DNA of 64,000 nt from Eonycteris spelaea (GCA_003508835.1 PUFA01000084.1:930001-994000), one strand, 5' to 3'; counted from the first letter of the stretch, positions 11,701 to 27,500 are shown. Numbers and translations are program-made. Notes: generated from the letters alone by a model not told the origin.

Positions 11701-14700
11701 CAAGTATACATGGAACATTTACCAAGATAGATCATATTGCAGGATATAGGAAAGTCTCATTAAATTTAAAAGAATTCAGGTCATACAGAGTATGTTCTCT
11801 GACTACAGTGGAATTAAATTAGAAATCCATAACAGAAAGGTCTCTGGAAAATCCAGAAATATTTGGAAACTAAATAGAACACTTTAAAATAACTCATGGT
11901 CAAGGAAGATATCAAAGGAGAAAGTATAAAGCATTTTCAATTGAGTAAAAATGAAAATGCGACATATCAAAATTTGTTGGATGCCATTAAAGCAGTGCTT
12001 GGTGGTGGAGGAGGGGATTATAGCACTAAACTCCATATTACAAACTTTCCTTTACAAAACAGAAAATAAAAAAGAGCAAATGAGTCCCCAGAGTAAGTGG
12101 AAGAAAGGAAATAATAAAACTTAGAGTAAAATAGAAAATCAAAAACAACAGGGAAAAACAGTGAAACCAAAGCTCTTTATGAAGATTAATAAAATTGACC
12201 AACCTTTTGCTCAAATGATCAAGAGAAAAGATATAATTACCCAAATACAGAAGGGAGAGGTGACATCACCTGGGATTCTACAGCTATTAGAAAGATAATA
12301 AGGTAATATTAGGAACAACTCTGTAGGCAGTCTCTAAGATGTTCTTCAATGATTCCTATATCCTGTTAGTTACGCATTTGTGAAATCGCCTCTCCCTGAG
12401 TATGGGTTGGACTTACTGACTTGCTTATAGATGAGATGCCACTTTTGGGACAAGGTTACAAAAAGAATATGGCTTTCATTTTGGATCTGTCTCACTCTTT
12501 CACTCATTCACTTTGAGGGAAGCTGCCTGCCATGTTATGAGCTGCCCTTTGGAGAGGCCCACATTGCAAGGAACTGATGTTTCCAGTTGGCAGCCAGCAA
12601 GGAGGACCTGAGGTTTACTAACAGCCACATCAGTGAGCTTGAAAATAAATCTTCTGAGGCTGTTAACAGCAACTTGAATAAGCTTGGAAGCAGATCCCCC
12701 TCCCCCGCAGCCCAGCCTTGGAGGACTGCAGCCAAGGCTGACCCACTGACTGCATTCTTGCAAGAGACTCTGAGCCAGAGGCACCCAGCTAATCTGTGCC
12801 TGCATTGTTGCAGTTTTACTCAAACTCTTCTAAAACACTGAAAATAATGGAGCATTTTCTAACTTATTCTATGTGGACAGTATTACCCTGCTATCAAAAT
12901 CTAACAACAGCAAAAAAACCCTTGTAAGTTAATATCCCTCGTGAACATAGATCCAAAATTCTAAACAAAATTTTAACAAATTTAATCCAATCAAATATCT
13001 AAAGGGTAATGCATCATGACAATGTATCACAACAAGGCGAGGTATATCCCAGGAATGTAAGGTTGGTTTAACATCCAAAAATCAATCGAAATAATTCACC
13101 ATATTTACCAACTTAAAAAAAATACGTATCATCTTAATAGAGAAAACATGTTTGACAAGATTCAAATATCCATTTCTGATAAAGTTTCAACAAACTAGGA
13201 ACAGAGCTACCTCAGCTTAACAAAGCACATCTATGAAAACCCTGTAGCTGACATTGTTTTAATGGCAAAAGACTGATTGCTTTCCCATTAAGAACAGAAA
13301 GAGAAGATGTCTGCTCTCATTGCTTTTATTCAACATTGGAGATTTTAGCCAGTTGGCATTTTTAAAAATAAATTGACAAGCGATTTTTTAAAATTCATAT
13401 GGAAATATGAAGGACCTGGAATAGCCAAAACAACTTTAAAAAGGAAGTAATTTAGAGGACGAGGACCACCTGATTTCAAGACTTATTACACATCTGTAGT
13501 AATGAAGACAGTTTGGTATTGGTATTGTATATCAACAAAGCATAGTAGAAGACAGAAATAAACCTACAAATATATGGGAACTGCTTTTCAACAAAGGTGC
13601 ACAGGTCATTCAGCAGAGAAGGGACAGTAGTTTTTTTCAACAAATGGTGCTGGCACAATTGGATATTCACATTAAAAAATGAGCTTTGATATATCTTATA
13701 CCATATTCAGAAACTAACTCAAAGTGGATCATAAACCTAACTGTAAAATCTAAAACGAAAATTTCTCAAAGAAAACATAGAGAAAAATTTCGTGGCCTTG
13801 AAATAAGCAAAGATTTCTTAGATACAACTAAAAGTGCAAACTATAAAAGAAAACATTGGACTTAAAAACATCTTCTAAAGAGAATCTTAAGAAAATAAAA
13901 AAATAAAGCTTGGAAGAAAATATTTGCAAATCATGTATCTGATAAAGAACATATCCAGAATTTATAAAGAACACTAAGAACTCACCAATAAGAAAACAAA
14001 CAGTAGGTAAAAATGAGAAAGATTTGAACAGTTTACCAAAGAATATATATGGATGGCAGATAAGTGTATGAAAAGAGGTTCAACACCCTTAATTACTAGG
14101 GAGATGCACATTAAAACCAATTAAATACCACTATACACCTATTAAAATCGCTAAAATTTAAAAAGACTGATGAAATTAAGTGTTGACATACACTGCTGGT
14201 AGGAATGTAATATGTACAACCACTTTGGCAAATAGTCTGGCTGTTTCTTTAAAAATTCAGCCTACACCTGCCGTATGATCCAGCCATCCTGCTCTTAGGT
14301 TTTTATTCAAGGAAAATAAAACTATGTAGCTGTACAAAGACTTGTACACCAATGTTCATAACAGCCTAATTTAATAGCCTGAAAACTGGAAATAGTACAA
14401 ATATCCATCAGCAGGTGAATGGATAAACAAATTGTGGTATATCCATACAATAGAAAACTACTCATCATTAAAAGCATGAATTATTAATTTGGAACAATAT
14501 AGATGAATCTCAAAATAATATGCTGAGTGAAAGAAGCCAGGCCAAAAAAAAAAAAAGATTACATACTATATAATTCCAATTACACAAAATTCCTGAAAAT
14601 TAAGCAAGTCTATTGTTAACTAATCTGTAGTGACAGAAATCAGATCAGTGATTGTCTGCAGGTAAGTGAGGACGAAACAGAGAGACAGAAAGGAGGGATT

Positions 14701-17700
14701 ACCAAGGGGACACATGGAAACTTTAAGGGATGATGGATATGTTCATTACCTTGAATGTGGTATTTCACAAGTGTTTACATTTATCCAAACTTATCAAATC
14801 ATGACTTTAAATATGTACACTTTGTTATATGTCAGTTATACTCAATAAAGCTTTGGAAATGTAGTCTACAGACGTTCTTATTTTTCTGAAAAGGTTCCTA
14901 TGAGGGAAGGCCCTGCTAGGTGACCCAAAACCCATCTGATAACTTTGCTAGATATTAATGTCAGCTGTGAGTGAATGAATGCATTCTTTTTTCCTAGATT
15001 CTTTATGCAGTTTAGTAAAGATCATAATAACTTAATTCTTGGAACAAAGCAGATATTTTAGGCCAAAAGTGTAGCTTTTCTGATGTCTCCTCTGAAATGC
15101 ATAAAATAAGGACAACATCAGAAGCTCTGCATGTAGCTAAACTTGTTCAATTAAAGGACTATCTTTTATTCTGAGAGCTTACTATTGATAATGATTGTAG
15201 ATGGGAGTTATTATTTACATATTGTTATTCCTTAGAATTGAAAGTGGCATTCCCATAATAATCCCCAGTATCTGGGATTTTAGTGTCTGGGGAATCCAGA
15301 AGTTTGTGTAGTAAGAATTGGGTATGAGCTTTTGCCTTACTTGCATGTTAACAGGTTAACCTGTTACTGTTTTATGGATACTAGAAAAGACATAGGACTC
15401 TTGGGTCTGAGACAAAGTACTTCATTACTAATGGCAAAAGCAGTAGTCGGAGCTTCATGTTGGGTTTGTGCTGGCTCCCATGCCCCCAAGTCTCATGAGG
15501 ATGATGTGGGGCCCGTGATGAAGAGATCTTGAGCCTTGGGAATTCATCACTTTTATAGTGAGTTGTAACAAGCTTGTTTTTTGTTTGGGGAGAGATATTA
15601 CCTCATTCTTCAAGGTTGCTCACTGCAGACACAACCCTGAGAAATGGTCTGGGTAAAGAGCAGTCAGGGCCTTGCCTCTTGGTGTTCCAGCAAGAATGCT
15701 CAGAGCTGCTCAGGGTATATGGCAGATTGCCTCTTCCAGCACTCAAAACTGCACAGAGGCACCTGCCATCTCTGCCTGCACCCTGGGGCTGGAGTGGCAG
15801 CTGAAAACCCAGATGCAGGTAAATAGCTGTAATGTATTCATCCCTGTGGCCTCTTTCCTCTACCACAACTTCCTTCCTGGACAGGTCCTCATGCAGGCCT
15901 TCTGGCAGCGAGCAGCAGAGTTGAGTTACTTAATTCATGTACCCTGCTCTATTCTCTCTCCCTTCAGAAAATCCAACACACTGTATGAGTCATGGTTCTC
16001 AAGCATGTTATCAAACTCTTCTAAGAGTCTCTTTGATTCCCCAGGTTTACATCATTTTCCATGAAAGCTTCAAGTCTCCATACTTTGGGGAAGGTTAGAT
16101 TTGTCCCCATCTTTTCTTTGTCCTTTATTTCCTGAAAACCTTATATGATCACCTGAGTGAGGCTGATCAATATCAATAGTAAATGTTTACTGAGCTAAAC
16201 ACCTATTATGTTCAGGAGACTGTGTAAAATTTGATTTAAGGGTCCCTGAGAGCTTTAAATGCATCACCTGGATGGAAAATCATGAGCAAATCCAAAAAGT
16301 ACATTCTGTTTTTAAAAATACCTTTTCAAAAAATGATACCTTACTGCAAGAATAGGCTCTGTGCTCCTTTCATCATTTAAAAAATTTTTATTTCATATTA
16401 GTTTCAGGTATACAGCACAATGGTTAGATATTTATATAATTTATAAAGTGATTTCCCCAATTACTGTAGCACCCATCTGGCACTACAAACAGCCATTACA
16501 ATGATATTGACTATATTCCCGATGATGTACTCTACATCCCCATGGCTGTTTTGTAGCTACTAGTTTGTCCTTCTTAATCTCTCCATCTTTTTCACCCAGC
16601 CCTCCAACCCCCTTCCCCTCTGGCAATCACCAGTTTGTTCTCTGTATCTGTGAACCTGTTTTCATTTAGTTTGTTTGTTTCTTTTGTTCCGTAGATTCCA
16701 CATATAAAAGAAATCATATGGTATTTATCTTTCTCTGTCTGACTTACTTCACTTAGCATAATAACTTCTAGGTCCATCCATGTCATTGCAAATGGTAAGA
16801 TTTCATTTTTTTGTGCCCCTTTTATATTGATTTTTTCAGGTCTGTCCTCTTTGTGGTTTGAGTAATTATTGCTGAAAGGAAGGTGACTGGGGAGAAATGA
16901 AAGCAGTGCTGATCTTATTGGCTACAAGAAAGTTTGCACTCGTATTGTGCCCTACAAGGGTTTCTGAGATTGTCTCTATAAATTTTGGTTTGCTAGTTAT
17001 TGCCAAGAAAGAATAAGGGGAGCTAGTCAAACTTAGAATAAATACCACCCACATAGCTCAATTTTGGGAATGTTTTACGGCCAAGGACTGAATAGGGCAG
17101 AGTAGCCAGAGCAGAAGCCTTATCCAAAACGAAAGGTAAGGTTCATAGCTGGGGGGAAAAATCGTATCAGTTATCGTTTCCAAAAGATTGAGCATAGAAC
17201 AAAAAGTGGATGGTGTATCATCAGGTCAAAAACCATTGGCAGACAGATATGATACCAGAAAAAAAGTGAAAAAGAAGAATGAGGTGAAAATATATAGGAT
17301 TGTGATCAGAGATGAAGTCTTTCTTGGATGCTGGCTGTGGGATGGAATACGGGTGAGTCAGTGAATATTAATGAGGCAGGATCAGGGTTAATGCATAGGA
17401 GTAGTTTCTACACAGCCCTCTGATTCCATTTGTTTATCCTACAGTCAGACCTGAATCGATATCGCCCCTGGATGTAGTGGACACACCGTCCTTTGTGCAC
17501 CCATTGTTATAGACAGACACATCATTGCCCCATTACAGCTTACTGGATTGGGTGGGGTGGGGAGGTGGCTCTGTCTCCCTTACCAGATAATGAGCTCCTT
17601 GAATTTAGGACCACATCTTATTCATCTTTGTATTTCCATTGTGCCTGAACCATACTCCATGTTTCCTGAATGAACAAATTAAACGACCTAGAATATAGAC

Positions 17701-20700
17701 TATGATGATAAAGGTAAGTTCATAAGAGATGGATATTTTCATTCTGTAACTTTAATACAATATCAACTCTGCATGAAACAGTGCCATGGGGGCATAGGTA
17801 AGCAATTGTTTCCCATCGTTCTATCTCCCCCTTAATGGTTGATCCCTCCAGGAGCCCAAGGAGTGACATCCAGAGTCTCAGATTCTGGTGACCCTTCATT
17901 CTAAGCTACCTTTTCAGTTTTGTCATTCCATTTAAATCTGTCTGTTCTTGATACCCTTTTGATCAAAAAAGTACAGAGATCTGTACTTTTAAAAGGTCTC
18001 ATAATTACAAATGATGAGATTCTTACAAACGTATCTCTTGTTTTTAACAAATATTTATTTTTAAATCAGTCAGCAATATATCAGATACTGTTCTAGGTGG
18101 TGGAATTACATCAAAGAACAAAATAGGCAAAAAAAAAATCCCTCCCCATATGGACCTTGCCTTCCTAGAAGGGTGGGCAGGCAATAAATTTAAGAAGTTG
18201 TCAAATATGTGGAATGTTAGTGATAAGTGCAAAAAAGAAAGGTAAAACAGGAAAAGTGAATGGGGAATATCAGGGTGGTAGCTGCTGTTTTAGAGTTTGG
18301 CCTGGGAAAGCCTCGCTGACAAAGTAACATTTAAGTATAGACTTGAAAGGCATAAGACCATTCCAGGCAGAGGGAACAGAATATGCAAAGCCATGAACAT
18401 ACCTAGTCTTCAAGGAAAAGCAAGGTAGCCAGTGTGGCTGGAGCAGAGCCAATGAGGCAGAGAGTAAGAGAAGATGAGGTCAGGTAGGTAATGAGGGCCA
18501 GATCATGTAGGGTCTTATAGGTCAATGTAATAATTTGTGTAATAAATGTCACAGAGAGCCATTGTAGAGTTTGGAACTGAGAAGTGATATGACCTGCCTT
18601 ACATTTAACAGGAACACTGGCTGCTTTATTAATAATAGACCTTTAACATTTAAAAGAGGTACCTACAGCACTCCCTTAAAGTCATGCTCCCTTGGGTGCC
18701 TTAGTTCAAAAACAGAAATGGCTAAAGTAATATTTAAGACTGTTTAACCAGCCCTAAAACTTGAATAGGCCAACTGCCTGTGACAAATTCATATATTTTC
18801 TACTGGTTGTTTCTCTGATTGAACCCTGACTAATACAGTAGGAAAAGATATGCAGTATCTCTACAGAGAAAATCATAAAACATTTTTGAGAGAAGTTAAA
18901 GAAGTTCTAAATAAATAAATGATGTATTATAGATTAGAAGACTCAATATTTTAAAGATATAATTTCTCCCCAGATTGGTATATGGATTCATTATAATTGC
19001 AATAAAAATTCCAACAAGTTTTTCTTTTCTGGTGAACCCAAACAAGCTGATTTTCAAATTTATATGGAAATTCAAAGGGCCAGAAATACTCTGAGAAAAA
19101 AAAAATGGACAAGGTGAGAGGATTTCCTCTTTTGGATATTGAGATTCACTATAAAGCTAGTAATTATGACATGCTAAGTATGCTATGGGAGCAAGGATAG
19201 ATAAATAGGCCAGCGGAACAGATAGCAGCATTGTTTGTAATAGCCCAAGAGCAGAAAGATCCAAATGTCCTTCAACTGATTAATGGAGAGATAAAACGGT
19301 ATATCCATACAATGAAACATTATTCGGCAAAAAAAGAAAGAAGAAGTCCTAAATCATTCTACAATGTAGATGAACCTTCAAAACCTTATATTAGGTGAAA
19401 GAAACAATCATAAAAGGCCATGTATTATATGATTCCGTTTATAGGAAATGTCCAGAATAGACACATCTAAAGAGACAGAAAGTAGATTAACAGTTGCCTA
19501 TGCCTAGGAAAGGCAAATTAAAACTACAAAATGTTAAACAAAACCTTCAAGGCAGAAAGTTGTCCTGAAAAAAAGGATTTGAGCCATATGCTAGCCAGAA
19601 AAAGGATCAAGTCGTGAGGCATGCAGTCTAAACCATTAGCAAGCAGCAGGGTTAGATGGAGAATACAAACATGTCCCCTGCCCTGGGGTTCACAGGGCTC
19701 TTTTATACAATGAATTTGGAGAAGAGAGATGTAAGTTCTGAAAGGATTTATGTTGGCTATAGATAAGGGGAGGAAAGGAGGTGAAAAGGGGAAAGTTATG
19801 GGATAGGTGAATAGACCGTAAAGAAGGAGTACTTGAAGCTTTGGGGTTGGTTGTGAGCAACAGCCTGGAAAGTTCATGCATGAGCAGATGTGGTGGCGTC
19901 TGGTGGTTGGCTGCTCTCTCTGCATAGTCGCTGAAATGGCCTGCCTGCCCGGCACTTGATTCACTGGTGCAACATACATTCAGGAACGCCAGCAGTCTTT
20001 TGCTGGTTTCAGCCCATGGCTGTTAACTGATTAAGTTCCCTTGTCTCTTCCACCCATCCTCTGGCCTGCTATCATTTAATTTAGGGTATCTCAGAATTTT
20101 TCTCTTGTCAGAGATATGTGCCAAGTGGCTTAAATTTTTAAAGATAATGTTAAGATAAAGATGTAAAGCTATGAAACTCTCATCTGCAGCGAGAGTGCAT
20201 GTTGGTACAACCACTTTGGAAAATATTTGGCATATCTTCTAAAATAACACATACACCGTGTGAGCCAGCAAATCCAATTCTAAATTATACCCAGTAGTGT
20301 ATGTACATTTATACCATGAGTTGTGTAAAGAATATCCACAGTAGCATTATTCATAATCACTTCAAATGCCTTCCAGTAATAGAAGGAATAAATAAATTAT
20401 GATAGTCTTACTTTGGAATACTAGACAGTAGCAGTCCCCAACCTTTTTGGTACTGGGGACTGGTGCTCCTATGAGAATCTAAAGCCTGATGATCTGAGGT
20501 GGAGCTGAGGCGATGATGCTAGCACTGGGGAGCGGCTGCAAATACAGATGAAGCTGTAAATACACATGAAGCTTCCCTTGCTTGCCTGCTGCTCACCTCC
20601 TGCTGTGTAACCCGGTTCCTAACAGGTCACAGACCCGTACTAGTCTGTGGCCAGGGGGTTGGGGACTCCTGCTCTACAGCAGTGAAAATGAACAAGTTAC

Positions 20701-21463
20701 AGTTACACCTAGCAACATGGAAGAATCTCACAAAAGCCAAATTTTAAAAGCTAGCCGCCAAAGAGCACGTGCTACATGATTCCTCTTTTACCAAGTTCAA
20801 AACCAGACATAACTAAAGTATTATGTTAAAAGTCAAGATAGTGGTTTATCTTTAGGGAGGAAGGTAAGTGTAATTACGAGTGGAGACTTTCAGGTGTTGT
20901 AATGGTCTCTTTCTTTACTCAGGTGATAGTTACGTAGATACTTTCTTTGTGATAATTTCATAGAGCTAAATATTTATAATTTGTGCACCTAAAAAATACC
21001 TATTCTGGCCCAAGATTAAGTTTTTTAAAAGCCACCCTCTCAGGGATCCACAGTTATACAAGTCATGAAAAGGAGGTGGCAGTGTCTTCAGGGAACTATT
21101 GAACAAGGGGAGAGTTGACTTCCCAGTACCTTCTTTACATAACATCACATGTTCACATGCATTCAACTGCTTTGCCGGAATAGGCTTTCTTACTTCGATC
21201 AAATTACTGAATCCAGATTTATTATTAAATTTCCTGTTCCCTTTGTTTTTGTAAATATAGCCGAGCGTCCAATTTTCACTTAATTTGGATGCTAACAAGA
21301 TTAGACAGTAATCCTACATTAATCAGTTTTTGATCCTACTCTATGCCTTATTCCATCTGCATCTCACTAAAGAGCTTGCTTTCTAGGAGGGGGTGTCAGA
21401 GTGTAAACACTTCTCAGGCATTTTGAATTATGCCATTAACAACGGTAAAAGATACTCTTCTTG

Positions 21464-21516
<53 letters not shown>

Positions 21517-24500
21517 GGGAAGAGGTGGTAATCAGGATGCTAATCTATGCATAGTGACCTTTGTTTCTATCTGACTGAGCAGATGCAGGACTTAATCATT
21601 GTCAGTCCTGGATGCTGCGGCTGCAGCTGCCCCCCACTGCCTTTCAGCCCATGATAGATTTATTGTGCATTTTGTTTGCTAGAAAACATGTCTCAGCACA
21701 TACATACTGGCACATTAGAAAAGCTTATGTGTAAATGTAATTTTCTCAAAACAGTTTTTTTCCTATACATCTGTACCTATATACTCTGAACTCTTTAAAA
21801 AGAAAGAAAAAGAAAAAAAACCCAAACTGATAACATTATGTAACATTTGAACAATTATTTTTCATCCTAGGAAATTTCACATTGGACCATTGTCTTAGGA
21901 CTGCAAAGAACTGACTGTCTCCTAACCTCTATACCTTTTTTCTTTTTGCAGCCAGCCCCCCTTAACTCCCAATTTTCAGTTTAGTTCCACCCCTAGAATC
22001 TTGGCACACTTTGGTTCTAGGCACAAGAAAACACATGGTCTAAATTAGCACGAAATTCGTTTTATAGCAGGTCCCACTACAGCCTTCAGACCATAACTAA
22101 CACTGTTTGGACTTCAGGCATCCTCACTACGTAGGTATCCCTGCAGCCCCACCAAATCCAATCTCTGGTGATACTGGTACCAGCTTGATAGAAATCAGAG
22201 TAGTCACTTCCTTCTGAATATTGGGAGTCAGCTCTCAAATTCAGTATAAATTTCCCAGGCCTGATTTATCTATTTCCCTCCTCCCCACTCTCACCTCTAC
22301 CAGATCAGCAGCCAGTGCCTTTTTAGTCTGTTTTTTATCCCTGGTGGCCCACTGTCTGTATGCTAGACCTTGGCTTTAGGTATCTGTGCTCCCTGGGCCT
22401 TTCTGGTCCCACCTCGTACTCACTGAGACCTCTGCTAATTTTTTTCATTCCCTGACCCTGCTTGATTCTTACAGTTTACTCCTTTATTGACTCTCTGTAT
22501 TTCTTTTTTTCAGAATCATCTCCTGGTTTTAAAAATCCTTGCATATTCACTTCCTAAATTACCACTGCTTGTCTTTACTACGTTCATGCTCCCAGCCTCT
22601 GACTTACGTGTCTTAATCTTGTGATATTCTGCCTAGACTTCTGTATTCAAACTCTTTTGGTCTAACCTCTTCACCTACCAGTTGAGCCTCAATTCTGACA
22701 GTCTTTCTGATCCTGATAATTTTACCAAGCACCTTATTAGGAGACAACAGGTTAATCCTCTGGACGTGAACTTTAGTGGTTGGGCCCATCTCCCAGAAAA
22801 AGAGAAGCAGCAAATCACGTATCCTTTGACAGACGAGTGGGTAAAAAAATGTCGTATATACCTTCAATGGGATATTATTCAGCCCCGAAAAGAAGGAAGT
22901 TCTGACACATCCTACAGAATGGGTGCACTTATCTTAGGTAAAATAAGCCAATCTATCATATGAAATATCTATCATAGTCAATCATGGAAATAGAAACTGG
23001 AATGGTGGTTGCCAGGGACTAAGGGGAGGGAGAAATGGGGGATTGTTGTTTAATGAGTACAGAGTTTCCATCAATGTTCAGTTAATTGTTGTTTAATGGG
23101 TATAGAGTTTCAGTTTTGCAGGACGAAAAGGTTCTGGAGATCGGCTGAACAACAGTGTGAATATAATTAATACTACTGAGCTATACACCTAAAAATGGTT
23201 GAGATGCTAATTTTATGTTATTTTATTGTATATAATTTTATTTTACCAAAAAAATTAAAAAATTAATTTTTAAAAACAAAAATTCCTATTAGGTAACTCA
23301 TTTTGGTCAAATAATCTATTATAGGGCCATTTTCTTAAAACTATATTTTATTGCCTATAAAATGTCTTGAGAGATAACAATCATCCTTAAATTACGACCT
23401 AGTTTGTGAAGTTGTTGCTTTATTTCTTCATGTCCTAAACTTGCATATCTGAACCTTTGGGTGGTATCCTTTCAAGTATTCCAGGATTTCATTCTACCAT
23501 ACTAAAGATCTCCTAGTGATTTAATAGGTTTTAGTCAGATCCCTGTTGACCTTTCCAGGCTGCACAATGATCTGTCCTCACTCAATAGAGACCCTGACAT
23601 AATAGTTTTCCTTCTCCAGAATTTATTTTCCTCTTATGACCAGAGCCAGATGTTTCCTTCTGGCACACCATGAGACTTTACCCTGGACTTTAGAGTTTTG
23701 GAAGAAAAGGAAGAAAGTTTTGTGAGAGACATACAATAAAGAACAGTATAATAGAAACGTTTTTGGCAAAGGGCATCTTTCTCAAATCTCCATGGGTAAG
23801 AATTTCTTAAGCACTTAAGATAACAGTAGGAATATACTTCTTTTTCTTTTGAGACATAATTCACATGCCATGAAATTCACCTTTTTAAAGCATACAATTC
23901 AGAAGTCTAGAGTCTATTCACAAAGTTGGGCAATCATCACCATAGTCTAATTGCAGGACATTTTCATTACCCTAAAAAGAAACCTCATGCCCAGTAGCAG
24001 TCTCTCCCCATTCCTCCCTTCCTGCAGTCTCTGACAACTACTGGTCTACTTTCTGTCTCTACACATTTGCCTAATCCAGCAAATACATGTAAATGGAATC
24101 ATAAATCATGTGGCCCTTTGTGTCTGGCTTCTTTCACTTAGCATAATGTTAGCATAACGATGACAATGTTCATCCCTGTTGTAATAGAAAGTAGTACTTC
24201 ATTCCTTTTTATGGCTAAATAATGCTCTGTTATATGCATAGTCCGCATTTTACTTTTCCATTCATCAGTTGATAGATCTTTGATTTTTTCTACTTTTTTG
24301 ACTGTTAGGAATAATATGCTGCTGTGGACATTCATGTAGGTGTTTTGGTGTGGTTGTATGTTTTCCTTTATCTTGGGTATATACCTAGGAGTGAAATTGT
24401 TGGGTTATATTGTAGCTCTGTATTTACATTAGTGCTGAGCTATTTTCCAAAGTGACTGTACTTCTTTATAATCTCACCAATAATGTATGGGGATTCCAAT

Positions 24501-27500
24501 TTTTCGACATCATCGCCAACACTTGTTACCATCTGTCTTTTTTATTTTAGCTCACCTGTTGGGTTTAAAATGGTTTTGTGCTTTTGATTTTACTTAGATC
24601 ATTGTGATTTTGATATGCATTTCCCTTGAGCATCTTTTTATGTACTTATTGGCCATTTGTATACTTTCTTTGGAAAAATATTTATTCAGATTTTTTGATA
24701 ATTTTTAAAGTATAATATTTATCTTAGCAATATACTTAAACCAGTGGTTTCTCAAATTTGGTTCACAGTGGAATTTCCTATGGTGTTTTTAAAAATCCTG
24801 ATACCCAGGCTTCACCCTATACCAGCTCAATCAGAATCTGTGGAAGTAGAACACCAGCAGTAATTTTTTAAAAACTCTCCAGGTAATTGCAATGTTTGAG
24901 AACCAGTGCTACAGACTATATGACCAAGCTGATGATACCAATATAGAAATGTTACAAATTTAGAAACTTAGGAATCCTGCGAAGTATTAAAAATTGAACT
25001 AAATATGAATTGTAAAAAGCCTGATCAGGTCAAGAAGAAGAGGGAAGCTTTTTAATAAGAATTTTTGATAATATGAACTTTCCCATAACAGGAAGTTTCA
25101 AACCACCCACAGTTAGAGAAAAGGTCCTGGCTGTGGTTCTTGCCTGGCGACCTGAGGAGTTGGTCTTAGGAGGTAACCATGGGTGAGCCAACAAACGCTA
25201 ATAGTCATGACACAATTAAATTCATGAACCCAGAAAATTTATCTCAATTATTCAGTGTTCAAAAGGAAACTGTGACAAATGTGCATATTAACTAGCAGGA
25301 AATTGAAACATAGGCTTTGAAAGTCATAAGAAGATGGGAGACACCGTGGAGGGAAAAGGACATCTCTCAAAGAATGTCAAAAGCTCCCCAGAGGAGAACA
25401 GAGGGGGCCCCAGTTAGTCAGGTTAGGTACAAAATGGGAAAAAAGACTTTGAGAGGCACCTTCGAAGAGAGTTCAAAACACATAAAGGTATTATTTAAAT
25501 TATTTAAATCTATTAAAAGGAAGAAGCTAGACTAATAGTGCAAACTCTTGCTGCTAATAATAGGGCATAGAGAGTGCTCAGAGACCAAAAGACAATAAGA
25601 CTAAAGCAATTATGTGCCTCTGAATTTATTGAGAAAGATACAAGCATGATTACCACACTCAAATTGCTCCCTATGGATAGATCAGTAGTAGCTGATTAGT
25701 GTTTTTGTATTTTGTGTATTTTGAGTCAGGTAGACAAATAAATAATGATTAATCACTGAAACTTGTTGGCACTCCTCAGAATACCGAAAACCTCTGGAAG
25801 AAATGTTTCTCTTGGTCATACCTCTCCCTGAAGCTATTGCCCCAGCCCTCTCTCTCCTATTATCACTAACCTTTTTAGAAGAGTGATATTCACTACCCTC
25901 CTCCACTTCTTCATCTCCAATTCACTCTTCAACCCATGCCTTCATTCCACTGAAATGGTCCTTGCCAAGGTCATTAAACCAACTGATCTTTCAGGTTCCA
26001 TCTTGTTTAACCTCAGAGTCACATTTTACCATCTTCTCTGTTCCTTCTTTCTGAAACCTCTTTTCTTGACCTTACGATACATGAATGCCCTGGTTTTACC
26101 TCTCTGCTTCTTACTAGCTGCTTTCGCCGGATCCTGAACTCCACCTACCTATTTAATGTTGCTATCACCCTGGGTCCCAGTCTTGATTCACTTTTTACAC
26201 TCTACCCCTCACCTGGTCTTAATCCCTCCTGCAACATATCCCCAAGCCCTGCCTCTTTCAAAACCCATTGTCTAACTTCATAGTTGATATTATCAGATGT
26301 CCCTCAGTCAATTCAGATTCAGTGACCAAACACCAACTCATACCGTACCCTAATCTTTCTCTACTTTTCTGTCTTTCCTGTCTCAGTCCATCAATTCTTC
26401 ATTCTGGATTCCTTCATCTCCCTACATATTCACTTAGTCACTAAGTCTTAGACATTAACCCTCTGAATGACTCTCAGGTCTGTCTCATATTGTCCATCTC
26501 CATTGCCTAAAGGTAGCCCTGACTACTTTCCATCTGATTTATCGCAGTAGCCCCCTAACTGGTCTTCCAGTTGAGCTACTGTCCTCTTGCCAGAATTTTT
26601 TTCCAAACACAGACCTAGTTTTCAAACATAGACTTATTCTGCCAACACAACTCTTTAGATAAGCATTTGAGATCTTTTGCAGTCTGGCCTTAATCTGCTA
26701 ATACAGCTTCTGCTATTCCCTTTGAATTAAGTTGTGCTCCTGTTATACCAGGTAATGGCCATTTCTGGAGCATGCCATGCACTTTCATCACCATGTTTTT
26801 GTTCACACTCTTCCTTGTTTCATGGCTCTTCTCATTTTTCACCTGATAAACTCCTATTCATCTTTTAAGACAAACTCTTATCCATCAAAATGTGGTCCCT
26901 GGACTAGAAGCATAGTACAATCTGGGTACTTGTCAGAAATACAGATCCTTCGGGCCCTATCCTAGATCCTACTGAATCTGAAACTTGGGGATGATGACTA
27001 GATCTGTATTTTAACAAGCTCTTCAGGTGATTCTTACCAATTCCAAAATTTAAGAACCACTGTTCTAAGGTACATTTCCTTTATAAATGCCCATAGCACT
27101 TCGCATATACCTATGTTACTACATATTTACCTATCCATTCTTTTATAATCTTATTTAGAATCATATTTGCCTCTTTGCTTATTATTCTCCTGCGCTACAT
27201 ATTAAGTCCTCAAAGGCAAATACAGTTTTGTGTGTGTGTGTATTTCCTAGCACCTGCCACAATGTCTGGCATATAGGAGATGCTTAATAAGAATTTGGAG
27301 CCTAAAACATTTCACTCCCCTCCAAAATTCAGTCTAATCAGAGTGCAAATAACTACACAGGGCTGATAATTAATTGATGTCCAAGGTTTCTGCTCTTCAA
27401 GACCAACATGTGCTCCACAAGCCAAAAGCACACATAGTGACAATAAATACCAAGTGTCGGCAAGGATGCAGAGAAACTGGATCTCTCAAACATTTCTGGT

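Noticed and set aside
12325..12838. Intact endogenous retrovirus
   Set aside because: Only a solo MLT1-type LTR is present; no gag, pol or env sequence flanks it. The same holds for 51871-52372.
11640..14868. Possible reverse-transcriptase gene
   Set aside because: LINE-1 ORF2 remnant with many stops, indels and an LTR insertion; not a functional gene.
19524..19979. 151-codon minus-strand frame
   Set aside because: Mostly between repeats, no homology I recognise, no splice or promoter context. Such lengths occur by chance in 64 kb.
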